DNA from: Verticillium longisporum
Taxonomy: Eukaryota > Ascomycota > Sordariomycetes > Glomerellales > Plectosphaerellaceae
NCBI GenBank assembly: GCA_019188255.1
Contig: JAETXT010000012.1
Coordinates: 310,001-374,000 of the forward strand
Reading direction: 5' to 3'
Length of the DNA stretch: 64,000 nucleotides
Position numbers and translations under genes: made by a program. A model generated the notes under the pieces. The model worked only from the letters and a program-made list of their open reading frames with translations. It searched no databases and was not told the DNA's origin. The number at the start of each line of letters is the position of its first letter. Position 1 is the stretch's first letter. This document shows positions 21,170 to 31,880 of this stretch, one piece after another.

Positions 21170-24100
21170 GTTGGTGCATTGGGTTCTTATTAAGGATCAC
21201 GCATTATCCAATGGGCCCGTGGCCTTCGCGAAGCGTGTCTTAGCTGGCACAGCTTTCATGTTTGTCTTTCAGTCGTCGCCATCTGCTGTCGTCTTTCCTC
21301 CCAGATGGAAGGAGATGTTGTCTCTTTGTGTGTCAGGTCGTAGAAGTATCTCAGCGCGTTGTGTTGCCCATCGTATGCATCGGAGGAGGAAGTACTCAAC
21401 CGTTTCATTCAGGTATCCATACGCGCATTGAGGTGAGGGGACTACTCTGATTCGGAAGAGTGATGCATTCAACCTCGACATGCCTGTCCTAAGCTAGGCT
21501 AGCATGCTTACCTCTGTCTAGGAAAGGTTGTCGTATAAATCTCGGGTATGTTTGCCGGGTAACTTTGTCAATTTCCTTGGAGAGTTTTCCACCATTTTCC
21601 GGAGTCGCCTCTCTACCCGCAGTTGACGCCTCGCAGTATTAAGGGTGGTGGACTGTATCTTGGGAACTGTTTTTCTAGCGAGGCACCCTCTTGGCTAGCC
21701 TTGCGCGCTTCTATTTTGGCTTTCTTCAGGAGGCCGTTCTCAAGACTGTTAGGAAGCCAAACGGCTGCAATGGTGTTCCCGGTTTCTCGAAGTCGAGTAA
21801 CCGCCTCGTAGATGCAGCGAACATACTCTTGGCCGGACTGTTGGCGGGGGTTTCGAAGCGTCTGCACCACGGCTTTGTTGCTCGTAAGTAACGCCACGTT
21901 CTGCGCTCTAAGGTTTGGCAGAAACCGAACGCGTACGCCGCGCAACTAATTCTCCAGAGGACGTATTTTGATCTGTCCTCATGCTGTGGGTGAATGAGAA
22001 CGTCTCGGGTGTCAAAACTGGCACCTCAATAGCTCTACCGACCCTAACCAACTCATTTCGTGCTGAGCTACTGACAGCGATGCGCACCGTAGCATTGTCG
22101 TCGGCTCGCGTCGATGTTGCGTGGTCATTGTGTTCGGTGATGATCTGTATTCTCTCTGTCCACGGTGACAGTGTGAATGGGTTGACCGTTTCCAGCTCCT
22201 CCATCGGAATCTCATTGAGCGCGGTCGCCAGGTGGTAGAACGGCGAACAGTGGAATCGTCGAAACTTTCGTATCCGTGACGTCGTCCTACGGAGGGGTTC
22301 GTTTGGGGTAAAGCATGGAGGTCGGTCCACAGCTTTATGGCCCTGCTCATGAAACGCTCTAGTGTACTGGTGATATGAGCTTCCGCCTCTGCTACGCTTA
22401 TGGCAATAGTGATGAACGCTCCTATAATCGCCTGCGCTCTGACCTTTTGGACTTAATTGACTGCTGCTGCCGCTCAGTCTTTGGATTTGTGTATCCAAAA
22501 ATTCGACGCGTAGTCTACCACCAGTGCCACGGTAGCCGTAAATAGCTATCACACTGTCGCGGGGGTTAGGCCTCGAAGTCTCTTTAGCTCTATTACAGCC
22601 TTAAGTCCTTTGGACGCCGGTCTCGCTATATGTTCCCTGAATCTAAGCCCTGCATCCATTATAACTCCGAGGATCTTAACATAGGCTGTCGGATGGACCG
22701 CTAGTCCCTTAATGATGAAAGGCTCTGATTCGGACTTGTGTGCTTTCCGGTAAAGTAGATCACCGCTGTTTTCTCTACTTTAAATGTTACGCTACTTCTC
22801 CTTTCCCACGCCAGTACGCTATTATCTCTACTGTTAAACTAGCGACCTACGCCGTGAAGTCGTCGACGAAGGTAATAGCCCCCCGCACCAGTCTATCTTT
22901 TTTTAGATGAGGTCAGCGTTGAAGAATAGAAAAAGGACTGGAGACAGAGGGGAGCCTTTTGGAAGACTAGCTTGAGGTAAACTCCGTGGTTCTGATGCAT
23001 AGCTATTAACTTGGATCATTACTGTCCTGTTAGAATAGAAAGCCTCCACCCAGTAAAGGAGATCCTCCGAAATGCCCCTGGCTTTTATTCTTTGAACTAG
23101 TCTCTCCTTACATACTCCGTTATAGGCGCCCTTTACGTCTAAGCTTACAAGGCTGATAACCTAGCGACCTCTTTATGCTGTATAAATCTGTTCTTACAGT
23201 AAAATTAATGCTTATCTAGCTAACCTCTGCTTTAGGGCTCCGAAGTAGTTTACAGGCAGTAGGCTGTAGGTTTCTACTATATATCAAACTTCTTTTAGTA
23301 ATAACTAATTTAATAATCTTGCTAAGTGTGGCGAGGGGTGAGATAGGCCCTCACGCCTTGGCGCTGGTGTAGTCTCCTTTGCCTGGTTTCTTGCATGGGA
23401 TGATCTTGGCATGCTTCCATTGGTCAGGCTGCACGCCTTGTTCCAGTGATGCGCGGAAAATTGCCAGGACTCTGTGTTCGACGACAGGCCATACCTGCTT
23501 CCAGGCCATAGCCGGTAGTCCATCTTCACCAGGTGCCTTCCACGATTTCGTCGCGAAAATCTGGCGCTCGACTTCCTCCATTGTGACCTCCGGCATAGTG
23601 ACGGCCGAGTCACGCTGGGGTTTCTCCCCTTCCTCTTCGATGTAGTCTGGTAGGGAAGGGAAGAAGGTGGTGAGTAATTCTTCTGCTTGCTCGTTGGCGT
23701 TGATAGTGTGGGTACCGTCCACCCTCGCTAGCTGCGGTATCTTGCCGAATGCTGCTTCATCGCCAGACTTCAGATACTTCGCAGCCTTCCAGATATTGTC
23801 GTTGTCCACGAGGAAATCGTTCCAGTGGGTCTTCTTCTGCTGCCGAATAGCATCATGAAACTGTTTTGCCGCTCCTTCGGCCGTGTCTCCAACGCGTCAT
23901 TGATCTGACCCACCGTCTCGCTGAGCGTGCCCGGTTCCTCCGGTTTGTGTGGATGCGACGGGGCTGTGTGAGGTCTGTCGTCCGCCACCTCTTCGCGTAT
24001 GCGAAGGTTTGGCCTTCGGGGTTAGATCCTCTACCGCTTCCTGCACTACTGACATGAGCCTATCCGTCCTCTCTTGTACTGTGCCCTCCGTTGGGACTGT

Positions 24101-24240
24101 CTCCAGCGCAGTGGCAATCCGGGTGTTGATTTCCTTCCACGGGGCATTTTTGAATAGAAGCCGATCTTGGGCTCTCGGGGCTGGAACTGATGTTAACTGT
24201 AATATCACGTGGCGGTTTGTCATAGCGGGGCTACATACAC
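21170..24240 (-). mobile_element. Degraded Tad-like LINE A
   Basis: Minus strand. Order of recognisable parts: post-endonuclease linker (LLFKNAPWKEINTRIATAL, about 24150); RT entry ([18 protein letters not shown], about 23550, and [15 protein letters not shown], about 23380); RT core with LDVKGAYNGVCKERL (about 23130), then LPKGSPLSPVLFLFFNADL (about 22950) and FVDD (about 22870); pre-RNase H segment (ETVNPFTLSPW, about 22190); RNase H (to about 21900); and C-terminal knuckle with HLGGK (21480-21270). Multiple stops, shifts and an AT-rich core at 22800-23340 point to RIP. The endonuclease is mostly absent, so it is 5' truncated near 24240. Confidence 0.85.
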
Positions 24241-25964
24241 ATGCATCTTCAGGTTTCATGGGGGAGATGGTCTCAAAACGGCTGCTGCTTTCATGCTCTC
24301 GAAACGGTGTGGACACGGTGCTTCAGCGCTTGTTCCAACCCCGTATGCAGCCTCTGCGGTGTCATGCAAGCACAAAACGGTATATGCAATAAGGCTCTTG
24401 TCATCAGGTCCTGGCCATTTCTGCTAAAAAAAACCATGGAAACCCGCTATAAGACATCTCCAATGTGGTAGAACACTATATCATATTATTGGGTAAAATG
24501 GCACTTTTTTCCAGTGCGGCGAAGTATTTACAATCTGCCATTTTACTTAATATTCTTGATTGCGTAATGCCAGCGGCCTTGGATATACAAACGCACACTT
24601 GTGAGCTTCATCACGTGATCCCCATACCCCCAATCCGACTTTGCATTTTACAGAGAGGACAGATAAGGCCTTCATTCTGCTGATACAATAGTCACAAGAA
24701 ATTCTTATCGACAGTCCATGACAGCCTGTGAAAACCTGGCCTGGTAATTGACTTAACTATTCTTCTACGGCAATAAAGAATTCCAGAGGAAACGTCTAAG
24801 ATGAGCGAGCCGTCCTTGATCATGGGTATACGATCACGTGATTTCTCTTGCTTCACAATGTCAAAAGCGCGACTTAAATTCGGGTCATGAGGTTGATTCC
24901 TGAATCGAAAAGCCCTGAGCGCTGTCACGGAAGGGGGGTTCACCGACGAGGCAGGGGTTCAAAAAAATTGAGGGGCACTCTACATGGCCTTCAAAGCGGC
25001 GGGCTACGCGCATTGCCGCTGGGATTTTTGCACATGATCATTGGATGCCATCAGTTTCAACTGTGTCGGAAATCAGAAGCACACACTGTACACGGCCGCA
25101 GGTTTGTGACCCTTCTACCATGCTTGGAAGAAAAGTTTGCCATACTTGGAGGACCCAGCTCCGAAATGTAAAAAATGTGAGGGTCGGAGAAGTCTCTACT
25201 ACAAGGCCAAGATGGCCCGCACAGTACGCGCCCACATGACCTTTCCCCTCTTTAAGCCGCCGCTTTAGGCCCCACCACAAGCGCTCAAATTTGTGGTATC
25301 CTGATTGGCAGCCTCAGCTTACATAGTCTCAGGGGGTCCAAACATCCTGCCTTGATTTCGGTGTTCCGATTTGGTGGGGGGTGCTGTTGAGTTAAGACCT
25401 GGGAGCTTAGATTTTACAAGTGAGCACGGCGTAGTATCTTTGGCCTACTGATTCCTGGTTGGAAACAAGCCAAGAGTCAAGCTGGCTGGTTCCTCATCTG
25501 GTCCATTATTGTGTGCTGTAAGCCAAAGTCTTCAGCATTGGATTGATTCAGTCTCCGACCCGTTATGATGCGTCTCGGCAAATTCGTAACGCGGCATGTA
25601 CTGAACACGACCTCTCCAAGGATCTGGCCCAGCTATGCTCATGCTCATACTGCCAGCCGACGATATGGAGAGAGAGAAGGCGAAGCCTAATTGGAGTCAG
25701 TTACGTCTGGCATGTACACGAGCGAAGCCTCTCTCCATTTAGCGGACGACGTTCAAAGGCTCTTGAACAATTGTCTTACGTCAGCCATAACGCAGAGATT
25801 AGACGACCCATTTAATCGTATGTGATGTCCAGAAGGGATGAGATGCTGTCGCTTCAGTAGAAAGTAAATGTGTTACCTACATCGTTGTGATGAGCCTTTT
25901 CCGCTCCGCAAGCCGCCTTTGTTTTCATTGTGGCAATTGGAGGCGTAATTTCAGGGCAACAAGC
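24241..25964. other. Spacer, no gene seen
   Basis: Non-coding by inspection. Frames of 60-100 residues on both strands have no recognisable motif. It is interrupted at 25965 by Copia element 2. Confidence 0.4.
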
Positions 25965-26194
25965 TGTTGCCGATCAGGCATGGTCCTTTCTGCGACCCCA
26001 GGGGTACTTACACCTGTGGGTCTGCAGGATCCTCATTTGATGCATTCATTCTCTAGCTACCGCCCCGGTAGTATTCAATCCGTTCTACGGTTATTGGCAA
26101 CTGGCCAATGGTCGTCCGGGAGTGACTGCAGGAAAGTCTCCTTTTGTACCATAACAACAACAATCAATCCACTTTGTTCAATTTCGTGGTGACA
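25965..26194 (+). repeat. Element 2 5' LTR
   Basis: 230 bp, starts tgttgccgatcaggcatgg and ends tttcgtggtgaca; no difference from the 3' LTR seen. Confidence 0.95.
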
Positions 26195-26209
26195 GTTATG
26201 AGCCCGGGC
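26195..26209 (+). promoter_or_regulatory. Primer binding site, half-tRNA type (initiator Met)
   Basis: gttatgagcccgggc directly follows the LTR. Its complement contains GGGCTCATAAC, the anticodon-loop region (CAU) of initiator tRNA-Met. This is the internal-fragment priming known from copia and Ty5. Confidence 0.75.
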
Positions 26210-26590
26210 GACGATCCAGCTCGTTGACCTTCGATACGTACAGCAGGGCGCCAAGGTCCCAGATCGGGACCACGGCCAGTACGCCTGCTGCGGAGCCGTC
26301 TACAGCTGGATCACCGCTGCAGTTCAACAGTCAATCGACGCGACGTTTCGCCATTGACGACAACCGGCCAAGGGCCATCACCATCATCCTCCAGGAGAGC
26401 AATCACCTCTCTACGACCTGTCGAAGCAGGAGAAGTGAGCTCCTCGACATCCAATTGCGCCTCTGAGCCGTGCGGCCAAGGGCCTGAATGCACGCGGGGT
26501 CAATTGACGACATCCAACATACACGCGATCAGTCGCGACCATCGAACGACCTCCCCGACTGTCTCCGACAACGCCCCGGGCCCCCTCAAG

Positions 26591-29500
26591 ATGGACTCTG
26601 GTAAGCTCAGAGTGATCCTTACAAGGAGGGAGGAATGGAGGACGTGGCTCAACTCCGTCAGAGCCGTAGCGTCCTCCTACGAGGTCTGGGATTTAGTCGA
26701 CCCAGACAAAGAGGCTGACAGCCGGCCAAAGAGGGCCAAGAAGCCAACAGCCCCATCGCTCGAAGATGAGACGAGAGATCTCAGCACACAGCTGACGTTG
26801 TACAAGATCCATTTGGACATCTACAACAGGGAGTCAGCGGGCCTCCAGGAGGTCCAGAAATACATCCTCAACACAGTCGACAGGAGCCTTTCGGCCGTCT
26901 TCATGAACGAGGAAAGCAGCCAAGAATGGCTCAAGGCGTTAAAGGACCATTTCGCCCCTTCCGACATGGGACAGAAACAATACATTCGTCAACGCTGGGA
27001 GGAGCATATGTCGATGATCAAGAAGATGGACCACGAGAAGTGGGTTGACGACTTCATTCTGCTCTGTATCGACGTTGAGAAGCATGGGATTCCTCAGCTT
27101 AAAGAAGCCGCAGATCAGAATATCCAATTCCTTCGGGCAATTCTTTCCGTGTCTCCAGGGTGGGCCGAAGCAGAGTGCGCCCACCAAGTTCGCCGGGAGC
27201 TAGACGATCGTGATGGAGGGAAGGTACTGGCGCTGAGGTACAAGAGCTACCTCAGAGACTACCAGCCACATCGCCTCACCACTAAACCTTCTCAGACGTC
27301 CTTCTACAACGACTCGGCGACCTTTATAGGCAAGGATCGGAACGGTCAAAGTGCTCAAAGGAGTGTCCAGGATTCCCCTCGCGACTCTCCTCAACAGTCA
27401 AACAGCCTGCCGGCTCGCAGATTGTTCTGCGACTGTGTACAGCAGAAGAGGGCACCCAAGGCGTGTCAGCCCATTTGTCTGTGCCCAAATATCGCAGAAC
27501 ACCGGAGGAAGAAAAGCTATCAACCCGACCAGAGCCTGCTAGACTACATTGACGAAGCGAAGAAAGGGATGAAGCCAAGCACGTTGCAATTCTGGAATGA
27601 GAAAATCAAGGAGGACAAAAAGAAGCAACAAGAGGCAAAAGGCACTAGCGGGGCCGCAGTCTCTGCTTTCAACAATTCCTTCAGTAATGACGATGCCCGG
27701 AGCTACGAGGGCGAGTACACCAACTACATGAGCAACTTCTCCCTAGCCGATTCAGACGAGTTTCAGCAAACTACCCGAGGAGGGGATCTCCGTCACGAGT
27801 TCTTGATCGATTCGGGTACACCCAACCACATTACCAACAACAAAGACCTCCTTAGCAGCTTCCGTGAGGCCACCGACACTGTAAGGTACAGAACGGGGGG
27901 AGGCAAATCAAACCCTGTCGAAGGGTATGGCACGATGACCATTGAAACTCTCGACAGCAAGCAGAACGTCATCAGAATCACCTGTCATGATGTCTCGTAC
28001 ATCAGAGACTACCCAACAACGCTCGTTTCAGCCAGGCAGCTCCAGCGTCAAGGACTCGGACTGGACTCGCTCAGGAGCATGCTGTTCAACCCAGCCAGTG
28101 GCTCAGAGATCCCACTGCAGGAGAAGGGTGGCCAGTATGCAGTGAACACTCTACACAGCATCACTTCCTTCTATCACTCCAAGAAGCAGAGAGCCGCAAT
28201 GGTCAGCGACTCGAGGCTCTGGCACGAACGGCTGGCTCACGCCCACCCAGAGGCCATACAGCAGCTGCAATACAGCTGTATTGGAGTTGGGGTAAAGGGG
28301 CCAACAACATTCGAGTGCGAGTCTTGCGGGGTAGCAAAATCCAAGAGAATTGTGTCTCGGAGACAGCCAACGTACACGACGACGGATCCATTCGAGCGCG
28401 TCAACCTGGATTTTTTCAGCCCTGGAAGGTCATACAACGGCATGGAGTCGTGTCTCGTAATCACAGACGCCTACTCGGGGAAGATCGTTGTCAGGATTCT
28501 ACCTGCAAGAGCAGATGGCTTCCAGGCATTTATCAACTTTGAGATGTTTTTATGGAGACAGTACCAGTTGGTCATCAAGGTCCTGAGAGTTGACTGGGAC
28601 TCGGCACTACGCAGCAATCTGGTTACTTGGTCAGAAGAGCGCGGCATCCTCTTGGAGAGATCAGCCGCCAGGACACCAGAACAGAACGGTGCTGCAGAAC
28701 GCAACGGAGGCACGATATTCACCATTGCACGAACCCTTACCTCGGCTGCCGGGTTCCCGGAGGATTTGTGGCCAGAGGTGGTACAAGCCGCCGCATATCT
28801 CCACAACCTCACGCCGAAGGGGCGCCTGCAGTGGGCAACACCAGAAGGAAAGCTGAACGACTGGCTCAATTCCAAGGGTCTTGCTGCTCGAACCACGGCT
28901 CCAGGCCTAGCTCACCTGCGAAGATACGGGTGCAGGGCATATCCTCTCACGGCAGATGCCCAACACGGACGCAACCGGAAGCAGAAACTGGCCCCGAGAG
29001 CCCACATCGGCTATCTCTGCGGATACGACAGCAGCAACATATACAGAATATGGGTTCCAGAGATGAAAGCAGTATTGAGAACAAGAGACGTGGGTTTCGA
29101 TGAGTCCACCGTTTTCAAAGATGCCCAAGCCCCAAAGCCAATTCTACAGGATGAGTTCCAGGCTTTGGACGTGCCCGTTGCGGACGCCCAGAATCCTTTC
29201 AATTCGTCGCTAGACATTGACGAGTTCGATATTGGCACGATCGACCTGTTCGAGAGAGCCCGGACATTCCAACTTGAAGGAAAGATCAACGCGGAGATAC
29301 GACGACCTGGGGGAGTTCGCGCAGCCAGTAGAGACGATGTCCTGCCGTCACCACGTCCAACTCCAGAGACAGCGACTGGACAAGGCCAGCCAGCTGCCTC
29401 TGAGGGGGTGGAAGATGCGGTCGGCAACATCGTTCAAGGGGCTGAAGAGGCTGCGGATGACCCTACCCCCGGGCTAGACACTATTCAAATGACTGACGAG

Positions 29501-31462
29501 GCTATTCAAGACACCATTGAAGTAGCTCAGAGCCCCGAATCAACACCTCAATATACACCAGCTGATCAAAGCTCAGCTGAAGACGAGACGGAGACTGTAG
29601 AGGCCCGGCCACTGATTGCACGCAGACCAGCCCCACAGCCGTCACCATCAACACAAATCCAAGGCACTCGAAGGAGCGCCAGAGACAGAAAGCCGTCGCA
29701 GTTCAAGGACGGCACCCCCACAGACCAGGCTCTAGGAGCCCGTGGCAGCAGGAAAATGCCTCCATCGTCACACGTGGCCATGGAATACTCATTCTTTCAC
29801 ACTCAGACTCCATCAAACAAGAAACCACTTCTCCGAACAGATATGCCTGCGGAGCCAAGATCCTGGAAGGAGATGCTTCGTTCTGGTCACAAGAAGCAGT
29901 GGCTGGAGGCAAGCGTACAAGAGGTCAACACCATTGAAGACATGGGCACAATTGAGCAAGTCCCCTTCGAATCGGTCGACCAGGAGGTACACAAGGTTCT
30001 CGGGTTGACATGGGTCTGGAAATACAAGGTTGACTCCGCCGGCTACGTGACCAAGTTCAAGGCCAGGCTCTGCGTTCGAGGAGACCAACAACCCAAGAAT
30101 GAGATGGAAACATATGCGTCGACACTAGCAGCCAAGACGTTCAGGACGTTGATGGCCATCTGTGCAGAGTTTGACCTAGACACGCACCAGCTGGATGCCG
30201 TCAACGCCTTTCCAAATGCACACCTCGACGAGACAGTCTACGTCTGGGCACCTCAGGGCTGGGGTCTCATGCAGGACATGCAACAGAAGAAAGACACTTC
30301 ACAGAGGCGCACGATTTTCAAGCTGAAGAGAGCCTTGTACGGTTTGCGCCGATCACCACTTCTCTGGCACAAGCTGTTGTCCGAAGCCATGCGGAAGATC
30401 GGCCTTGTGGCTCTCGAGGAAGACAACTGTGTTTTCATGGGCAAAGGCATGATCGTGTTCTTCTACGTGGACGACATCATTCTCATGAACCGCAAAGAGG
30501 ATCGCCAAGCGGCCGAGGAGCTGAAGAACCAGCTCAAGTCTCTGTTCGAGATGCGAGAACTTGGGGAGGTCAGATGGTTCTTAGGCATCAGAGTGATTAG
30601 AGATCGTAGCCAGCGCAAGCTCTGGCTGTCTCTGGAGAACTACATCACCGAAAAGATGAAGGACCTCAACCTCCAGCCATCCACCAGAGGGCATTTGACA
30701 CCTTTGTCATCAGATCCGGCACCTGCTCCAAAGGACTATGAAGCTTCTGCTGAGTCCATCCACCTATACCAACGTAAGATTGGTTCCATCAATTACGCAG
30801 CAACCACAGCACGACCTGATGTGGCCAAGGCTGCCTCGAGACTTGCAGAGTCTCTTCTCAGGCCGACAGAAATTCATCATCTTGCGGCAGATCACTGTCT
30901 CCGTTACCTCTATCGCACGAGGACCCTCTCGCCGTCCTACGGAGGATCAGGAGACTATTCCCCATCGCTGTATTGTGCTAGCGACGCATCATTCGGCGAT
31001 GATCCCATCACCAGATTCAGTTCCCAAGGATATACCACCATGCTCTTTGGAGGCCCAATTGACTGGAAGGCTACAAAGCAGCGCTCTGTGGTCACCTCTA
31101 GCACCGAAGCTGAGCTGGTTGCTCTCAGTGTTGCGGCAAGGAATTACATCGCCACTCGTCGCCTGCTCAAGGAGCTTCAGCTACGTTTTAGTGGCGAGAT
31201 TCCGATCCAAATGTTCTGTGACAACCGCCAAACTCTGTCGTTGCTTACCAGCGAAAGACCTCAAGCCACAACGAAGCTTAAGCACGTTGATATCCATCGT
31301 CTTTGGATCCGACAGACAGTCAGACAGGGGAAGGTCTCCGTGGACTGGGTGAGCACCGACAAAATGGTAAGCGACGGGCTTACCAAGATCCTTACAGCCC
31401 AGAAGCACCAGAACTTTGTTCAGCTCCTGAACATGGAGTGCGTACCTGCGGTCCACCAGTGA
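26591..31462 (+). CDS. gag-pol: Copia element 2 Gag-Pol polyprotein
   Basis: One open frame to TGA 31460-31462. It extends upstream to an ATG at 26354, giving 1702 residues, but typical Gag sequence starts at ATG 26591 (MDSGKLRVILTRREEW), giving about 1623. Gag has a Cys-rich segment (CDCVQQKRAPKACQPICLC). Protease is LIDSGTPNHI. The pre-integrase region (LWHERLAHAHPEAIQQL, then CESCGVAKSK) precedes integrase (DFFSPGRS, then VDWDSAL, then PEQNGAAERNGG). RT has WKYKVDSAGYVTKFKARL, DAVNAFPNAHLDE and the catalytic FYVDDIILM. RNase H has CASDASFGDD, then STEAELVALSV. No stop or frameshift, unlike element 1. The choice between the two starts is uncertain. Confidence 0.95.
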   Translation: MDSGKLRVILTRREEWRTWLNSVRAVASSYEVWDLVDPDKEADSRPKRAKKPTAPSLEDETRDLSTQLTLYKIHLDIYNRESAGLQEVQKYILNTVDRSLSAVFMNEESSQEWLKALKDHFAPSDMGQKQYIRQRWEEHMSMIKKMDHEKWVDDFILLCIDVEKHGIPQLKEAADQNIQFLRAILSVSPGWAEAECAHQVRRELDDRDGGKVLALRYKSYLRDYQPHRLTTKPSQTSFYNDSATFIGKDRNGQSAQRSVQDSPRDSPQQSNSLPARRLFCDCVQQKRAPKACQPICLCPNIAEHRRKKSYQPDQSLLDYIDEAKKGMKPSTLQFWNEKIKEDKKKQQEAKGTSGAAVSAFNNSFSNDDARSYEGEYTNYMSNFSLADSDEFQQTTRGGDLRHEFLIDSGTPNHITNNKDLLSSFREATDTVRYRTGGGKSNPVEGYGTMTIETLDSKQNVIRITCHDVSYIRDYPTTLVSARQLQRQGLGLDSLRSMLFNPASGSEIPLQEKGGQYAVNTLHSITSFYHSKKQRAAMVSDSRLWHERLAHAHPEAIQQLQYSCIGVGVKGPTTFECESCGVAKSKRIVSRRQPTYTTTDPFERVNLDFFSPGRSYNGMESCLVITDAYSGKIVVRILPARADGFQAFINFEMFLWRQYQLVIKVLRVDWDSALRSNLVTWSEERGILLERSAARTPEQNGAAERNGGTIFTIARTLTSAAGFPEDLWPEVVQAAAYLHNLTPKGRLQWATPEGKLNDWLNSKGLAARTTAPGLAHLRRYGCRAYPLTADAQHGRNRKQKLAPRAHIGYLCGYDSSNIYRIWVPEMKAVLRTRDVGFDESTVFKDAQAPKPILQDEFQALDVPVADAQNPFNSSLDIDEFDIGTIDLFERARTFQLEGKINAEIRRPGGVRAASRDDVLPSPRPTPETATGQGQPAASEGVEDAVGNIVQGAEEAADDPTPGLDTIQMTDEAIQDTIEVAQSPESTPQYTPADQSSAEDETETVEARPLIARRPAPQPSPSTQIQGTRRSARDRKPSQFKDGTPTDQALGARGSRKMPPSSHVAMEYSFFHTQTPSNKKPLLRTDMPAEPRSWKEMLRSGHKKQWLEASVQEVNTIEDMGTIEQVPFESVDQEVHKVLGLTWVWKYKVDSAGYVTKFKARLCVRGDQQPKNEMETYASTLAAKTFRTLMAICAEFDLDTHQLDAVNAFPNAHLDETVYVWAPQGWGLMQDMQQKKDTSQRRTIFKLKRALYGLRRSPLLWHKLLSEAMRKIGLVALEEDNCVFMGKGMIVFFYVDDIILMNRKEDRQAAEELKNQLKSLFEMRELGEVRWFLGIRVIRDRSQRKLWLSLENYITEKMKDLNLQPSTRGHLTPLSSDPAPAPKDYEASAESIHLYQRKIGSINYAATTARPDVAKAASRLAESLLRPTEIHHLAADHCLRYLYRTRTLSPSYGGSGDYSPSLYCASDASFGDDPITRFSSQGYTTMLFGGPIDWKATKQRSVVTSSTEAELVALSVAARNYIATRRLLKELQLRFSGEIPIQMFCDNRQTLSLLTSERPQATTKLKHVDIHRLWIRQTVRQGKVSVDWVSTDKMVSDGLTKILTAQKHQNFVQLLNMECVPAVHQ

Positions 31463-31650
31463 ACAACGTGCTCAACGTTGGCCGCCTCCTTGACTGACGT
31501 ACTTGTGACTGGCTTCACAAGTGCACTTACCTGGAGAACTTCAACCGTTCAAAAAGGGGAATTTACAACCCAAACCTTCAACAGGTTACTGCCTGACCTT
31601 CAGTTGTCCAGATGGTCAGAGACAGGCTCTCATGCCCATCTGAGGGGGTG

Positions 31651-31880
31651 TGTTGCCGATCAGGCATGGTCCTTTCTGCGACCCCAGGGGTACTTACACC
31701 TGTGGGTCTGCAGGATCCTCATTTGATGCATTCATTCTCTAGCTACCGCCCCGGTAGTATTCAATCCGTTCTACGGTTATTGGCAACTGGCCAATGGTCG
31801 TCCGGGAGTGACTGCAGGAAAGTCTCCTTTTGTACCATAACAACAACAATCAATCCACTTTGTTCAATTTCGTGGTGACA
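31651..31880 (+). repeat. Element 2 3' LTR
   Basis: 230 bp, the same as 25965-26194 by reading; preceded by a polypurine tract (tgagggggtg). Confidence 0.95.

Larger units (their letters stand above)
25965..31880 (+). mobile_element. Copia LTR retrotransposon, element 2 (5916 bp), intact
   Basis: Two 230-bp LTRs (TG...CA) that I read as identical flank a single uninterrupted gag-pol frame. The 5-bp target duplication is caagc (25960-25964 and 31881-31885). Everything needed for autonomous retrotransposition is present, and LTR identity implies a very recent insertion. It differs from element 1 in LTR sequence, primer site and coding layout, so it is a separate family. Confidence 0.96.

Noticed and set aside
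22012..22350. Separate protein-coding gene on the minus strand
   Set aside because: It is an alternative frame of the LINE A pre-RNase H region.
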